The notes under the pieces were generated by a model. It searched no databases and was not told the origin of the DNA. It worked only from the letters and a program-made list of their open reading frames with translations. A stretch of 64,000 nucleotides of DNA from Lentibacillus sediminis (lineage in GTDB: Bacteria > Bacillota > Bacilli > Bacillales > Amphibacillaceae). How positions within the stretch are numbered: position 1 is the stretch's first letter; each line of letters starts with the position of its first letter. The DNA lies in NCBI RefSeq assembly GCF_002763455.1, contig NZ_NIXK01000003.1:124001-188000 (forward strand). The letters run 5' to 3'. Below, piece after piece: positions 35,276 through 44,350 of the stretch. Position numbers and translations under genes: made by a program.

Positions 35276-36115
35276 ATGGAAAGCTTGCAAGATCATTGGC
35301 TTGATTTTTTTCATAGCCGGCAGCATCAGGATGACTGGTGGGCACGTAAAAAGGCATTATGGGCGAAAAGGGATGGAGAAATCAAACACGTGCAGGGGAA
35401 GGGGGAAATTTTTCAAAAGGTGGGTCATAATCAAGAGTCGGAATATGATTATTTGCTCCATTTTTCCTTTTTAATCAAGCAGGAGGGGCAGTTTCACCTG
35501 GAAGAAATGGTAACGCCTTATCGCCTTCATTTTCGAAATGGAAAACTGGAAGAGCATGAAGAAATTCCACGCACTCAAACGGAAGAAGTGCGGACGTTGT
35601 CTCCAGAAGTAAAGCAAGATACCAGAGAGGCTCGCTTTTCCTATGACCGCATGGCTGCTGTCCAATATGCCGAACGCTGGTGGAACAGCTATAATCCGGC
35701 GTACCGGAAATTTGATGTGGACTGTACTAATTATGTATCACAGTGCCTCTTTGCTGGCGGAGCGCCAATGCGAGGTGCTCCTGCCAGAGAGACAGGGTGG
35801 TGGTACCAAGGGGACAACTGGAGCTTCAGCTGGGCAGTCGCTCATTCGCTTAGATGGTACTTAAGCGGCTCCACCATCGGGCTGCAGGGGCAAGAGGTGC
35901 AGCGCGCCGACGAACTCATCCTTGGAGATATTATTTGTTATGACTTTGAAGGGGACGGCCGCTTTGACCATAATACGATTGTCGTGGCGAAGGATGCATA
36001 TGGCGCGCCGCTCGTCAATGCCCATACCGATAACAGCCGGCACCGCTACTGGTCTTATGAGGACTCGACCGCCTGGACCCCGAATATTCAATATAAATTT
36101 TTTCGCATTGGTTAG
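35276..36115 (+). CDS. yhbB: amidase-domain (Amidase_6) protein YhbB
   Basis: 279 residues. The C-terminal half, from about residue 127, has the NlpC-like amidase fold: the catalytic Cys region DCTNYVSQCLFAGG, the later HNTIVVA His region and the conserved WWYQGDNWSFSW. The N-terminal half is specific to this group and has no signal peptide, so the protein may act inside the cell or mother cell. In B. subtilis yhbB lies between yhbA (queG) and cspR, as here. GGAGGGG at 35263-35269 sets the ATG at 35276. Confidence 0.85.
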   Translation: MESLQDHWLDFFHSRQHQDDWWARKKALWAKRDGEIKHVQGKGEIFQKVGHNQESEYDYLLHFSFLIKQEGQFHLEEMVTPYRLHFRNGKLEEHEEIPRTQTEEVRTLSPEVKQDTREARFSYDRMAAVQYAERWWNSYNPAYRKFDVDCTNYVSQCLFAGGAPMRGAPARETGWWYQGDNWSFSWAVAHSLRWYLSGSTIGLQGQEVQRADELILGDIICYDFEGDGRFDHNTIVVAKDAYGAPLVNAHTDNSRHRYWSYEDSTAWTPNIQYKFFRIG

Positions 36116-36166
36116 GGCAGCAGTGGTATACTGGTGGATGAGCAAATTAGCAAGGAGAATGAAAAC

Positions 36167-36640
36167 TTGAGTGTACATGTCGTATTATACCAGCCGGAAA
36201 TTCCGGCAAATACAGGAAATATTGCAAGAACATGTCTTGGGACAGATACCACGCTTCACCTCATCCATCCACTCGGTTTTTCTACAGATGACCGGATGCT
36301 GCGGCGGGCTGGGCTGGATTATTGGAAGGATGTAAAAATCAGGGAATATCATTCGATTGATGAGCTATATGCAACCTATCCGGACGGGGAGTATTTTTAT
36401 ATCGAAAATTTCGGCACAGGGCACTATACCGATTTTGATTTCAGCAGCAGGGAAAAGGATCTGTTTTTTATTTTCGGCAGAGAGACAAATGGCATTCCAA
36501 CCGAGCTTTTGGAAGGCAAAGAAGAACGCTGTCTGCGGATTCCAATGAATGACAAAATCCGCTCCCTCAACCTTTCCAACACGGCGGCGATCCTCATCTA
36601 TGAAGTAATGAGGCAGCAAGGATTTCCGGAGTTGACGTAA
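36167..36640 (+). CDS. trmL: tRNA (cytidine(34)-2'-O)-methyltransferase TrmL (CspR)
   Basis: 157 residues of the SPOUT class, about the size of B. subtilis CspR (160). The start is LHVVLYQPEIPANTGNIART-like; the AdoMet knot has FGRETNGIP and IPMNDKIRSLNLSNTAAI. The enzyme methylates the wobble nucleotide of tRNA-Leu. TTG 36167 is preceded by AAGGAG at nine bases and corresponds to the family's N-terminus; a GTG at 36134 has no ribosome site. Downstream of yhbB as in B. subtilis. Confidence 0.93.
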   Translation: MSVHVVLYQPEIPANTGNIARTCLGTDTTLHLIHPLGFSTDDRMLRRAGLDYWKDVKIREYHSIDELYATYPDGEYFYIENFGTGHYTDFDFSSREKDLFFIFGRETNGIPTELLEGKEERCLRIPMNDKIRSLNLSNTAAILIYEVMRQQGFPELT

Positions 36641-36655
36641 TGCTGGGCCAATTAA

Positions 36656-36693
36656 AAAAAGGGAGCACCTGATGGCCAGGCGCTTCCTTTTTA
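36656..36693 (+). terminator. terminator after trmL
   Basis: AAAAAGGGAGC (36656-36666) pairs with GCTTCCTTTTT (36682-36692), one G-U. The stop codon of the minus-strand 33-codon gene begins within its T tract. Confidence 0.85.
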
Positions 36694-36792
36694 TTGATTA
36701 TTTTTCGGTGTGCCCGGTTTTGCCTCATAGCCTGCCGTGAAGCATGATGTGATAAATACAACACAAACGCCCAGAACCAACGCTAGTCCCAT
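36691..36792 (-). CDS. 33-residue small membrane protein, antisense between trmL and odhA
   Basis: The minus strand reads MGLALVLGVCVVFITSCFTAGYEAKPG... to a TAA, preceded by a strong AAGGAGG with seven-base spacing. One hydrophobic helix (residues 2-21) is followed by a short polar tail. A good ribosome site and a compact membrane segment make it likely real, but with 33 codons this is not certain. The cysteine at 17 could be a lipobox only in a loose sense. I do not know a family. Confidence 0.55.
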   Translation of the reverse strand: MGLALVLGVCVVFITSCFTAGYEAKPGTPKNNQ

Positions 36793-36953
36793 TTGGAAAT
36801 CCTCCTTAAATGAAAAAGAGTCATTATTACTATTCTGTCTCCATTATACAAAATAAACCACGGAAAGAAAACCCTTTACCGTAAAACACTCAGCCGCTTA
36901 ATAGAATGAAAATTACAATTACCTGTTTTAAACGTTTAACCAAGGGCCATATA

Positions 36954-36982
36954 TTGTTTACCTGCGTAAAATAAGGTATATT
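36954..36982 (+). promoter_or_regulatory. sigma-A promoter of odhAB
   Basis: TTGTTT (36954-36959), 17 bases, TATATT (36977-36982), about 80 bases before the odhA start. AAACGTTTAA nearby is an AT-rich inverted repeat of uncertain meaning. Confidence 0.6.
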
Positions 36983-37061
36983 AGTTGATGAGGATATATG
37001 TCAGTTTTATAATAGAATTGATGAATTTGGAAACCGTTACACAACGGAGAAAGCAACTTCA

Positions 37062-39938
37062 ATGGGGGTATCAGTCGTGGCACAGAATGAAGAATCTACC
37101 GGAGGATTCTGGGAGCAATTTCATGGACCAAACCGGGGTTACATCGATGAGCAGTACGATCTTTATAAAGAAGATCCGGAAGCTGTCGATCCATCCATAA
37201 AAGAATTATTTGAAACACAGGGAGCCCCATCCTGGACAGACAAAAGTGAACCTAAGGGGCAGACATTATCTGCAGAAACGTCAGCAAATGATGTGAAAAA
37301 ACTAACCTCAGCAATGAAACTTGTTGAGGCTATTCGACGTTACGGACATTTGGAGGCGGATATATATCCCGTTGGTTCCAAGGAAGAAAGACAATCCGAT
37401 CTGGTGGATCATGATAATTACGGATTAAGTGAAGAAGATCTTAAGAGCATACCTGCCGCGTGGCTGTGGGAACAAGCCCCTTCAGGCATTGATAACGGAC
37501 TGGATGTCGTTAAGGAACTGAAAAAATACTATTCAGGGACAATTACCTTTGAATATGACCATGTGAATAATGAGGAAGAGTTAACGTGGCTAAGACAGCT
37601 GATTGAAGCAGGCGAAGCGCGCCGTAACCTTTCCGACGAAGAAAAAAAGAACCTGCTTAAGCGTCTCGCTGATGTGGAAGGGTTTGAAGAATTTCTGCAA
37701 AAGACATTTGTCGGGCAAAAGCGTTTTTCCATCGAAGGCTTGGAATCAATGGTGCCGATGCTGGATGAAATTTTAAACTACGCTACTGCTGACAAGGTCG
37801 AAAACATTATGATGGGAATGGCTCACCGCGGCCGCCTGTCCGTGCTGGCCCATGTACTGGGCAAACCGTTTGATAAAATTTTCTCCGAATTTCACCATTC
37901 ACCTGATAAGGAATTAGTACCATCTGAGGGATCGATGGGGATTAATTACGGCTGGACCGGAGATGTCAAATACCACTACGGAGCTACCACCGAAATAGAG
38001 GCGGAGGAAGCAGCAACACGGATTACGCTTGCCCACAATCCTTCTCACCTGGAATTTGTCAACCCGGTTGTCGAAGGGTTTGTCCGTGCCGCACAGGATG
38101 ACCGCTACAGCAAAGGCTATCCTAAACGTGACGAAAATAAAGCGTTCGGTGTACTGATTCACGGGGACGCTGCGTTTATCGGCGAAGGTGTAGTGGCAGA
38201 AACCCTGAATATGAGCGGGCTGCCGGGCTATACGACTGGAGGCACCGTGCATATTATTGCCAATAACCTGCTCGGTTACACGACGAATCAGCAGGATGGC
38301 CGTTCCACCCGTTATGCCAGTGATTTGGCAAAAGGGTTTGAAATCCCGATCGTCCATGTAAATGCAGATGATCCGATCGCCTGCATTTCTGCTATTCGTA
38401 TGGCTTATGAATACCGCAAAAAATTCCACAAAGATTTTCTGATCGATCTGGTTGGATACCGCCGTTACGGCCATAATGAGATGGATGAACCGCGGACAAC
38501 CCAGCCAAGACTTTACCAGGAAATTGATGAACACTCGACTGCCGGGCATGTTTTCGCGGAAAGTCTGGCAAGCAAAGGAATTTTGGATAAAGATACCTTT
38601 AAAAAAATGAAGGATGATGTAGAAGAAAAACTGCGCGGAATTTATGATGGCATGGATGAAAATGAGGCGGCTCAAGCCGAGGCGGAATCCATGCCGGAAG
38701 CATTGTTAAACGGCCTTGATCAGTTTGATACTGCCGTAGAACTTGATGAACTGCAGGCATTGAATAAAGGAATGATGAATCGTCCGGAAGGGTTTCAGAC
38801 CCATAAAAAGCTGAGTAAAATCCTCAAACGCCGGGAAAATTCACTCGAAGAAGGCAATAAAGCTGATTGGGGAACCGGTGAGGCTTTGGCTTATGCCTCC
38901 ATTCTAAAGGATGGAATTCCTATCCGTCTCACAGGCCAGGATACGGAAAGGGGTACGTTTGCCCACCGTCATCTCGTTCTCCATGATGCTCAAACGAATG
39001 AGATTTACAGTCCGATGCACGGGTTGGATCAAGTTGAGGCGTCATTTGATATCCGCAACAGCCCGCTCTCCGAAGCCGGAGTGCTCGGTTTTGAATATGG
39101 CTACAGTGTGCAGGCGCCGAATACATTGGTTATCTGGGAAGCACAATTTGGTGATTTTGCCAATGCGGCACAAGTGATTTTCGACCAGTTTATTTCTTCG
39201 GCCAGGGCAAAATGGGGCGAAAAATCGAATATGGTGATGCTGCTGCCGCACGGCTATGAAGGCCAGGGACCAGAGCATTCCAGTGCACGGCTGGAGCGAT
39301 TCCTGCAAATGGCTGCCGAGAACAACTGGATTGTCGCGAATGTAACATCATCCGCCCAATTTTTCCATCTGCTTCGCCGGCAGGCTGCCATGCGTGATAG
39401 AGAAGAAGCACGTCCGCTTGTTTTAATGACACCAAAGAGTCTCTTGCGCAATCAGCGTGTGGCTTCAGGTGCTGAGGAATTTACCAGCGGAAAATTCCAG
39501 CCATTGCGCAAACAGCCGAATCATCAGCCGGAAAAAGAATCAGTCAAGCGCTTGCTGATCGGCAGTGGCAAGATAATGGTAGATATTGAGGAAGCCATGA
39601 AAGACACACAAGAGAACGATGACTGGCTGGAGATCCTCCGATTGGAACAAATCTATCCATTTCCAACAGATACATTGAAGAAGCAGCTGGAGGATTTGCC
39701 GAATCTGGAGGAAATTGTCTGGGTACAGGAAGAACCAAAGAATATGGGCAGCTGGGATTTTGTAGATGATTATTTAAGAGATCTGCTGCAAGATGGCCAG
39801 ACACTAAGATACATCGGGCGTCCAGATCGCGCTGCACCGGCAGTTGGTGTGCCGAATGTGCATAAATATGAGCAAAACCAGATCGTGCAAATAGCAATAA
39901 AACCGACCCAAGGAGGAGATTCCAGTGAAAGAAATTAA
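37062..39938 (+). CDS. odhA: 2-oxoglutarate dehydrogenase E1 component
   Basis: 958 residues, normal for Bacillus OdhA (about 940). The N-terminus has the [20 protein letters not shown] segment; the ThDP-binding region includes [32 protein letters not shown] and the GDGA-like [12 protein letters not shown]. The transketolase-like C-terminal half starts near 590 ([28 protein letters not shown]). It decarboxylates 2-oxoglutarate in the TCA cycle. The start is uncertain between ATG 37062 and GTG 37077; both are weakly preceded by a ribosome site. It overlaps odhB by 14 bases. Confidence 0.94.
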   Translation: MGVSVVAQNEESTGGFWEQFHGPNRGYIDEQYDLYKEDPEAVDPSIKELFETQGAPSWTDKSEPKGQTLSAETSANDVKKLTSAMKLVEAIRRYGHLEADIYPVGSKEERQSDLVDHDNYGLSEEDLKSIPAAWLWEQAPSGIDNGLDVVKELKKYYSGTITFEYDHVNNEEELTWLRQLIEAGEARRNLSDEEKKNLLKRLADVEGFEEFLQKTFVGQKRFSIEGLESMVPMLDEILNYATADKVENIMMGMAHRGRLSVLAHVLGKPFDKIFSEFHHSPDKELVPSEGSMGINYGWTGDVKYHYGATTEIEAEEAATRITLAHNPSHLEFVNPVVEGFVRAAQDDRYSKGYPKRDENKAFGVLIHGDAAFIGEGVVAETLNMSGLPGYTTGGTVHIIANNLLGYTTNQQDGRSTRYASDLAKGFEIPIVHVNADDPIACISAIRMAYEYRKKFHKDFLIDLVGYRRYGHNEMDEPRTTQPRLYQEIDEHSTAGHVFAESLASKGILDKDTFKKMKDDVEEKLRGIYDGMDENEAAQAEAESMPEALLNGLDQFDTAVELDELQALNKGMMNRPEGFQTHKKLSKILKRRENSLEEGNKADWGTGEALAYASILKDGIPIRLTGQDTERGTFAHRHLVLHDAQTNEIYSPMHGLDQVEASFDIRNSPLSEAGVLGFEYGYSVQAPNTLVIWEAQFGDFANAAQVIFDQFISSARAKWGEKSNMVMLLPHGYEGQGPEHSSARLERFLQMAAENNWIVANVTSSAQFFHLLRRQAAMRDREEARPLVLMTPKSLLRNQRVASGAEEFTSGKFQPLRKQPNHQPEKESVKRLLIGSGKIMVDIEEAMKDTQENDDWLEILRLEQIYPFPTDTLKKQLEDLPNLEEIVWVQEEPKNMGSWDFVDDYLRDLLQDGQTLRYIGRPDRAAPAVGVPNVHKYEQNQIVQIAIKPTQGGDSSERN

Positions 39939-41229
39939 AATTCCAGAGTTAGCAGAATCAATCACAGAAGGAACCATTGCCGAGTGGCTGGTTTCCAAAG
40001 GGGACAAAGTTGAAAAAGGGGATCCTGTTGTTGAACTGGAAACCGATAAGGTCAATGTGGAGGTAAATTCCGATTTTGCCGGTGTAATTACGGAAATTGT
40101 CTCAGAAGAAGGCGATGACGTAGAAGTTGGCGATGTGATTGCCAAATTGGATGAAAACGGAGAAGCCGGCGGAGAAGCGAGCGAAGAAGAATCTGAGGAA
40201 ACCTCCTCCTCCGATAAAGAAGAAAAAGCAGAAGAGAAAAAAGAAGACAAACAAGAAGAGGATAAGTCTGAAGACAAAGAAGAAGCACAAATCGAAGACA
40301 CCGATGAAACTCCTGGTAAAAATGAGGTTATTGCCTCTCCAGCTGCCAGAAAACGAGCACGCGAGCTGAATATTGATTTAAGTTCTGTACAAACCCGTGA
40401 TCCGATGGGCCGTGTTCGTCCGGAAGATGTCGAGGATGCAGCCAAAGGCGGAAGCGAGAAGAAAGAATCAAAATCGAAACCGTCGAAGAAAGAGGAAAGC
40501 AAAAACACCGAGAAGACAGAGTTTGATAAACCGGTTGAGCGTACGAAAATGTCGCGCCGCCGTCAGACGATCGCCAAAAACCTTGTCAATGTCCAGCAAG
40601 AATCTGCAATGCTGACTACATTTAATGAAATAGATATGAGTGCGATCATGAAACTCCGCAGTGAACGGAAAGATAAATTCCTGGAGAAACATGATGTGAA
40701 ACTCGGATTTATGTCCTTCTTTACCAAAGCGGTTGTTGGAGCATTGAAAGAATTCCCGCTCTTGAACGCAGAAATCCAGGGGAATGAGATTGTCGAGAAG
40801 AAATTCTATGATATTGGGATTGCTGTTTCCACCGATGACGGTTTGGTTGTGCCAGTTGTTCGGGATGCAGACCGTCTTGATTTTGCCGGAGTTGAAAAGG
40901 AAATCGGCGAACTGGGCAAAAAGGCCAGAGACAACAAACTGCAGCTGAAGGATTTGCAGGGCGGTTCCTTCTCGATCACTAATGGAGGCATCTTCGGTTC
41001 AATGCTGTCCACACCGATCCTGAACGCGCCGCAGGTTGGAATTCTCGGCATGCATAACATCCAGAAAAGAGCGATGGTTATGCCGGATGATTCGATTGAA
41101 GTCCGTCCAATGATGTACCTTGCACTGTCCTACGATCATCGGATTGTTGATGGAAAAGAAGCCGTGCAGTTCCTTGTCCGAATCAAAGAAATGCTGGAAG
41201 ATCCATACGATTTATTGCTCGAAGGCTAA
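39925..41229 (+). CDS. odhB: dihydrolipoyllysine succinyltransferase (E2 of 2-oxoglutarate dehydrogenase)
   Basis: 434 residues. The lipoyl domain covers 1-75 with Lys42 in [10 protein letters not shown] strongly charged, Glu/Lys-rich linker spans about 78-128. The E3-binding domain, [19 protein letters not shown], is at about 137-155. A second basic linker precedes the catalytic domain, with His405 and Asp409 in [13 protein letters not shown]. It transfers succinyl to CoA. GTG 39925 follows AAGGAGGAG and overlaps odhA. E3 is not in the window. Confidence 0.96.
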   Translation: MKEIKIPELAESITEGTIAEWLVSKGDKVEKGDPVVELETDKVNVEVNSDFAGVITEIVSEEGDDVEVGDVIAKLDENGEAGGEASEEESEETSSSDKEEKAEEKKEDKQEEDKSEDKEEAQIEDTDETPGKNEVIASPAARKRARELNIDLSSVQTRDPMGRVRPEDVEDAAKGGSEKKESKSKPSKKEESKNTEKTEFDKPVERTKMSRRRQTIAKNLVNVQQESAMLTTFNEIDMSAIMKLRSERKDKFLEKHDVKLGFMSFFTKAVVGALKEFPLLNAEIQGNEIVEKKFYDIGIAVSTDDGLVVPVVRDADRLDFAGVEKEIGELGKKARDNKLQLKDLQGGSFSITNGGIFGSMLSTPILNAPQVGILGMHNIQKRAMVMPDDSIEVRPMMYLALSYDHRIVDGKEAVQFLVRIKEMLEDPYDLLLEG

Positions 41230-41248
41230 GAAGAATATTATTTTACGG

Positions 41249-41283
41249 AAACCTCGCTGTATAAGTCACAGCGAGGTTTTTGT
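41249..41283 (+). terminator. terminator after odhAB
   Basis: AAACCTCGCTGT (41249-41260) pairs perfectly with ACAGCGAGGTTT (41268-41279), followed by TTTGTTT. Confidence 0.9.
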
Positions 41284-41340
41284 TTGTAAAAAACTGCGAT
41301 TTTCTTAATGAATTAAGTGTTCCCTATTGAAATTTCCTCT

Positions 41341-41384
41341 AAAAACGAATAATATATTATTTGTTGGTTTTATTATTCGTAAAA
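41341..41384 (+). promoter_or_regulatory. inverted PurBox pair (candidate PurR operator)
   Basis: AAAAACGAATAATA (41341-41354) and TATTATTCGTAAAA (41371-41384) are perfect inverted repeats with central CGAA/TTCG, separated by exactly 16 bases. B. subtilis PurR boxes have this arrangement, with 16 to 17 bases between them. The purine permease starts at 41400. PurR repression by purines is expected. Confidence 0.6.
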
Positions 41385-41399
41385 GGAGAGAGGAACAAA

Positions 41400-42692
41400 G
41401 TGGAGCGGTTCTTCAAATTAAGTGAAAACAATACAACGGCAAGAACGGAAATGGTGGCAGGGGTAACGACCTTCTTGACGATGGTTTATATTATTGTTGT
41501 AAACCCGGCCATTCTGACTTCTGCCGGTGTGCCATTTGATCAGGTGTTTATGGCTACCGTCATTTCTGCTGTTGTCGGCACCCTGTATATGGCTATATTT
41601 GCGAATTACCCGATTGCCATTGCACCGGGGATGGGGATGAATGCTTATTTTGCCAGTGTGGTGGCAACAGAAGGGCTTTCCTATCAGGCTGTATTTGGGG
41701 CTGTCTTTTTAGCTGGTGTGATTTTTATTTTACTAAGTTTGACAAATTTGCGGGAAACAATGATTTATGCGATTCCTGATTCACTAAAATACGGGATTAC
41801 TTCAGGGATCGGTCTGTTTATTGCTTTTGTCGGATTAAGGAATGCGGGCATTGTCGTCCCGAATGAAGCGAATATTGTCGGTCTTGGGGATTTGGGGAAT
41901 CCTGTGGTATTGTTAACGATTGCCGGGCTATTCATGACGCTCGTTTTATTTGTACGGAAGATCAAAGGGGCCTTATTTATCGGAATGGTCGCGACAGGAA
42001 TCCTCGCATTTATAACTGGCCAGATCTCGTTTTCGGAAGGGCTTATATCCGCACCGCCAAGTCCGGTGTTTTGGGACATCGACATTGCCGGGGTATTTTC
42101 GAATGGCCTGTATACAATTGTTTTTGCTTTTCTGCTCGTAACCATATTTGATACGACCGGGACAATGATCGGTGTAGCTGAGCAGGCAGGTTTTATGAAA
42201 AATGGCAATCTGCCGCGCGCCAAACAGGCTTTGCTCGCGGATGCCACGGCTTCAACGGTCGGATCGGCTTTTGGCACCACCCCTACAACAGCGTATATTG
42301 AATCCACAACCGGAGTGGCAGCCGGCGGGAGAACCGGTTTGACAACAATTGTCGTTGCTGTTTTGTTTGCTTTGTCGATTTTTTTCACCCCGATCATTCA
42401 GGTGGTGGCAAATATGCCGGCAATCACTTCTCCTGTACTGATTATTGTGGGCTGTTTTATGATAGAGGGGCTGGCGAAAGTTAACTGGAAGGCATTTGAT
42501 GAAGCATTTCCGGCATTTGCGGTCGTTCTCACGATGCCATTTACATCCAGCATCGCAACAGGGATTGCAATCGGTTTTATTTCCTATCCATTATTAAAAG
42601 TTGCGAATGGAAAAGGAAAAGACGTGCATTGGATTATGTATGTATTCGCTGTGCTTTTCCTCTTACAGATGGTCTTTTTCCCGGTTCATTAG
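41400..42692 (+). CDS. NCS2-family purine (guanine/hypoxanthine) permease
   Basis: 430 residues with 12 or so membrane helices. The AzgA-like group features are clear: TEMVAGVTTFLTMVYIIVVNP, the conserved GMGMNAYF and the later FDTTGTMIGVAE and GTTPTTAYIESTTGVAAGGRTGL. Bacillus PbuG and PbuO are of this type, importing guanine, hypoxanthine or adenine by proton symport; which one this is cannot be said. GTG 41400 follows AAAGGAGAGAGG. An inverted PurBox pair lies just upstream. There is no purine riboswitch visible in the short leader. Confidence 0.87.
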   Translation: MERFFKLSENNTTARTEMVAGVTTFLTMVYIIVVNPAILTSAGVPFDQVFMATVISAVVGTLYMAIFANYPIAIAPGMGMNAYFASVVATEGLSYQAVFGAVFLAGVIFILLSLTNLRETMIYAIPDSLKYGITSGIGLFIAFVGLRNAGIVVPNEANIVGLGDLGNPVVLLTIAGLFMTLVLFVRKIKGALFIGMVATGILAFITGQISFSEGLISAPPSPVFWDIDIAGVFSNGLYTIVFAFLLVTIFDTTGTMIGVAEQAGFMKNGNLPRAKQALLADATASTVGSAFGTTPTTAYIESTTGVAAGGRTGLTTIVVAVLFALSIFFTPIIQVVANMPAITSPVLIIVGCFMIEGLAKVNWKAFDEAFPAFAVVLTMPFTSSIATGIAIGFISYPLLKVANGKGKDVHWIMYVFAVLFLLQMVFFPVH

Positions 42693-42764
42693 TACTAGTC
42701 AATTCAGTCGGGGGAAGTGCGAAACTTGACGAAATAACATGAAGAAAACAGAAAAAACAATCAG

Positions 42765-42793
42765 TTGCGCGAGGTCTGACGTCTTGATACAAT
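42765..42793 (+). promoter_or_regulatory. promoter of the nucleoside transporter gene
   Basis: TTGCGC (42765-42770), 17 bases, TACAAT (42788-42793), 57 bases upstream of the GTG start. Confidence 0.5.
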
Positions 42794-42849
42794 GACCCTT
42801 GAGGCATTCGGAATGAAAACATTTACATTTATATGGAGGGGGAAAACCG

Positions 42850-44040
42850 GTGAGTATTATACTGGGACTTTTGGCCATTGCGGTTGTTATTGGATTAGCG
42901 TTTTTGATGTCCAATGACAGAAAAAATATTAATTTCAAAGGTGTCGGCATTATGCTGGTTATGCAGCTGGTTATCACTTGGTTCATGTTCAATACTGGGA
43001 TTGGACAAGCAATCATAAACTGGATTTCAGCTGTTTTTAATCAATTAATAGCGTTTGGGTCTGAAGGCATCAATTTTGTGCTTGGAGGATTTGTCATTCA
43101 GGAAGGTGGCAGCATTTTCTTCTTTAATGTTCTACTGCTAATTATCTTTTTCGCGACGATTCTTCAAGTTCTGACGTATTTAAAAGTTCTTCCGGTGCTG
43201 ATTAAATGGATCGGTGGAGGGATTTCCAAGATAACTGGTCTGCCGAGAATTGAGTCGTTCAACGGGGTCAACAGTATCTTTTTCGGACAGTCAGAGGCGT
43301 TAATCGCCATTCGCTCGCAGTTCCATCTTTTGAATGATAATCGGCTGTTTATTGTTAACGCTTCTGCAATGAGCTCTGTATCTGCATCAATCGTAGGGGC
43401 GTACATTCTCATGCTTCCTGCTGAATATATCCTTGTTGCACTTCCTTTAAACATGTTTAGTGCACTGATGGTGGCATCGATTATTGCGCCGGTGAAAGTT
43501 CCAAAAGAGGAAGATCAAGTGGATATAAGCAATGTTAACAATGATAAGAGTTTGTTCGAGGCCATGGGAAATGGAGCTCTGGAAGGCGGGAAAATCGCCT
43601 TGATCGTTGCTGCGATGCTGATTGCTTTCATTGCTTCACTGGAATTGGTTAACTTTCTGATTCAATCTATCTTTGCAGGTGTCACCCTACAGCAGATTTT
43701 AGGTTATATTCTTGCACCGATCGGACTTCTGATGGGGATCGCTCCAAGCGAGGTTATCGATGCAGGTGCGATTATGGGGACAAAAATCATTACGAATGAA
43801 TTTCTTGCTATGTCACTATTTGAACCGATGGTAGATACCATGTCAGAGAAAACAGTAGGTATTGTGACAGTGTTCCTGACAAGTTTCGCCAACTTCTCTT
43901 CCATAGGAATTATTGCAGGAACAGTAAAGGGAATTGACAATGCAAAGGCTGCTATTGTATCTGCCAAAGGTATGAAGCTGCTGGCTTGTTCAATTTTGGC
44001 TTCGATCCTTTCTGCAACTGTTGCCGGCTTGTTTTTGTAA
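42850..44040 (+). CDS. concentrative nucleoside transporter (NupC/NupG family)
   Basis: 396 residues, the CNT family length, with nine to ten membrane helices. Family motifs are the GGSIFFFNVLLLIIFFATI core, GVNSIFFGQSEALIAIR, and the ANFSSIGIIAGTVKGID loop. It imports purine or pyrimidine nucleosides with protons or sodium; B. subtilis NupG and YutK are the closest types. GTG 42850 is preceded by TGGAGGGGG. It follows the purine permease after 157 bases with its own promoter, so purine and nucleoside uptake lie together. Confidence 0.88.
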   Translation: MSIILGLLAIAVVIGLAFLMSNDRKNINFKGVGIMLVMQLVITWFMFNTGIGQAIINWISAVFNQLIAFGSEGINFVLGGFVIQEGGSIFFFNVLLLIIFFATILQVLTYLKVLPVLIKWIGGGISKITGLPRIESFNGVNSIFFGQSEALIAIRSQFHLLNDNRLFIVNASAMSSVSASIVGAYILMLPAEYILVALPLNMFSALMVASIIAPVKVPKEEDQVDISNVNNDKSLFEAMGNGALEGGKIALIVAAMLIAFIASLELVNFLIQSIFAGVTLQQILGYILAPIGLLMGIAPSEVIDAGAIMGTKIITNEFLAMSLFEPMVDTMSEKTVGIVTVFLTSFANFSSIGIIAGTVKGIDNAKAAIVSAKGMKLLACSILASILSATVAGLFL

Positions 44041-44056
44041 ATCTAAGAAATACCGT

Positions 44057-44084
44057 AAAAACCGTCCAGGTGGGCGGTTTTTTT
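44057..44084 (+). terminator. terminator after the nucleoside transporter gene
   Basis: AAAAACCGTCC (44057-44067) pairs with GGGCGGTTTTT (44072-44082), one G-U. Confidence 0.88.
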
Positions 44085-44240
44085 AGTGCCTGTCACTTCC
44101 CGAATTTTGTCGAATCGAGTTAGACAAGGTTGTTGCTTCTTAGTAATATTTGCATGACATGTTCTTGGGACCTTAACGGAAGGGGCCTTGGAAGAAAAAT
44201 TTTAAAAACAGCCTCATTAAGAAGTGTCATAGTCTTCCCC

Positions 44241-44288
44241 AGTGGAAATTAACAAGCACTCCTATCACATTTTCCATCAACAGTGACG
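44241..44288 (+). repeat. short remnant of the intergenic repeat family (copy E)
   Basis: AGTGGAAATTAACAAGCACT...TTTTCCATCAACAGTGACG matches the right end of the long copies with several changes. It is the only recognisable sequence in the 310 bases before the aldehyde dehydrogenase. Confidence 0.6.
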
Positions 44289-44350
44289 ATTATACAGGTT
44301 TAACGAAGGCCGCGGGCGGATAGATTGATTACAGGAAGGAGACGTATGTT

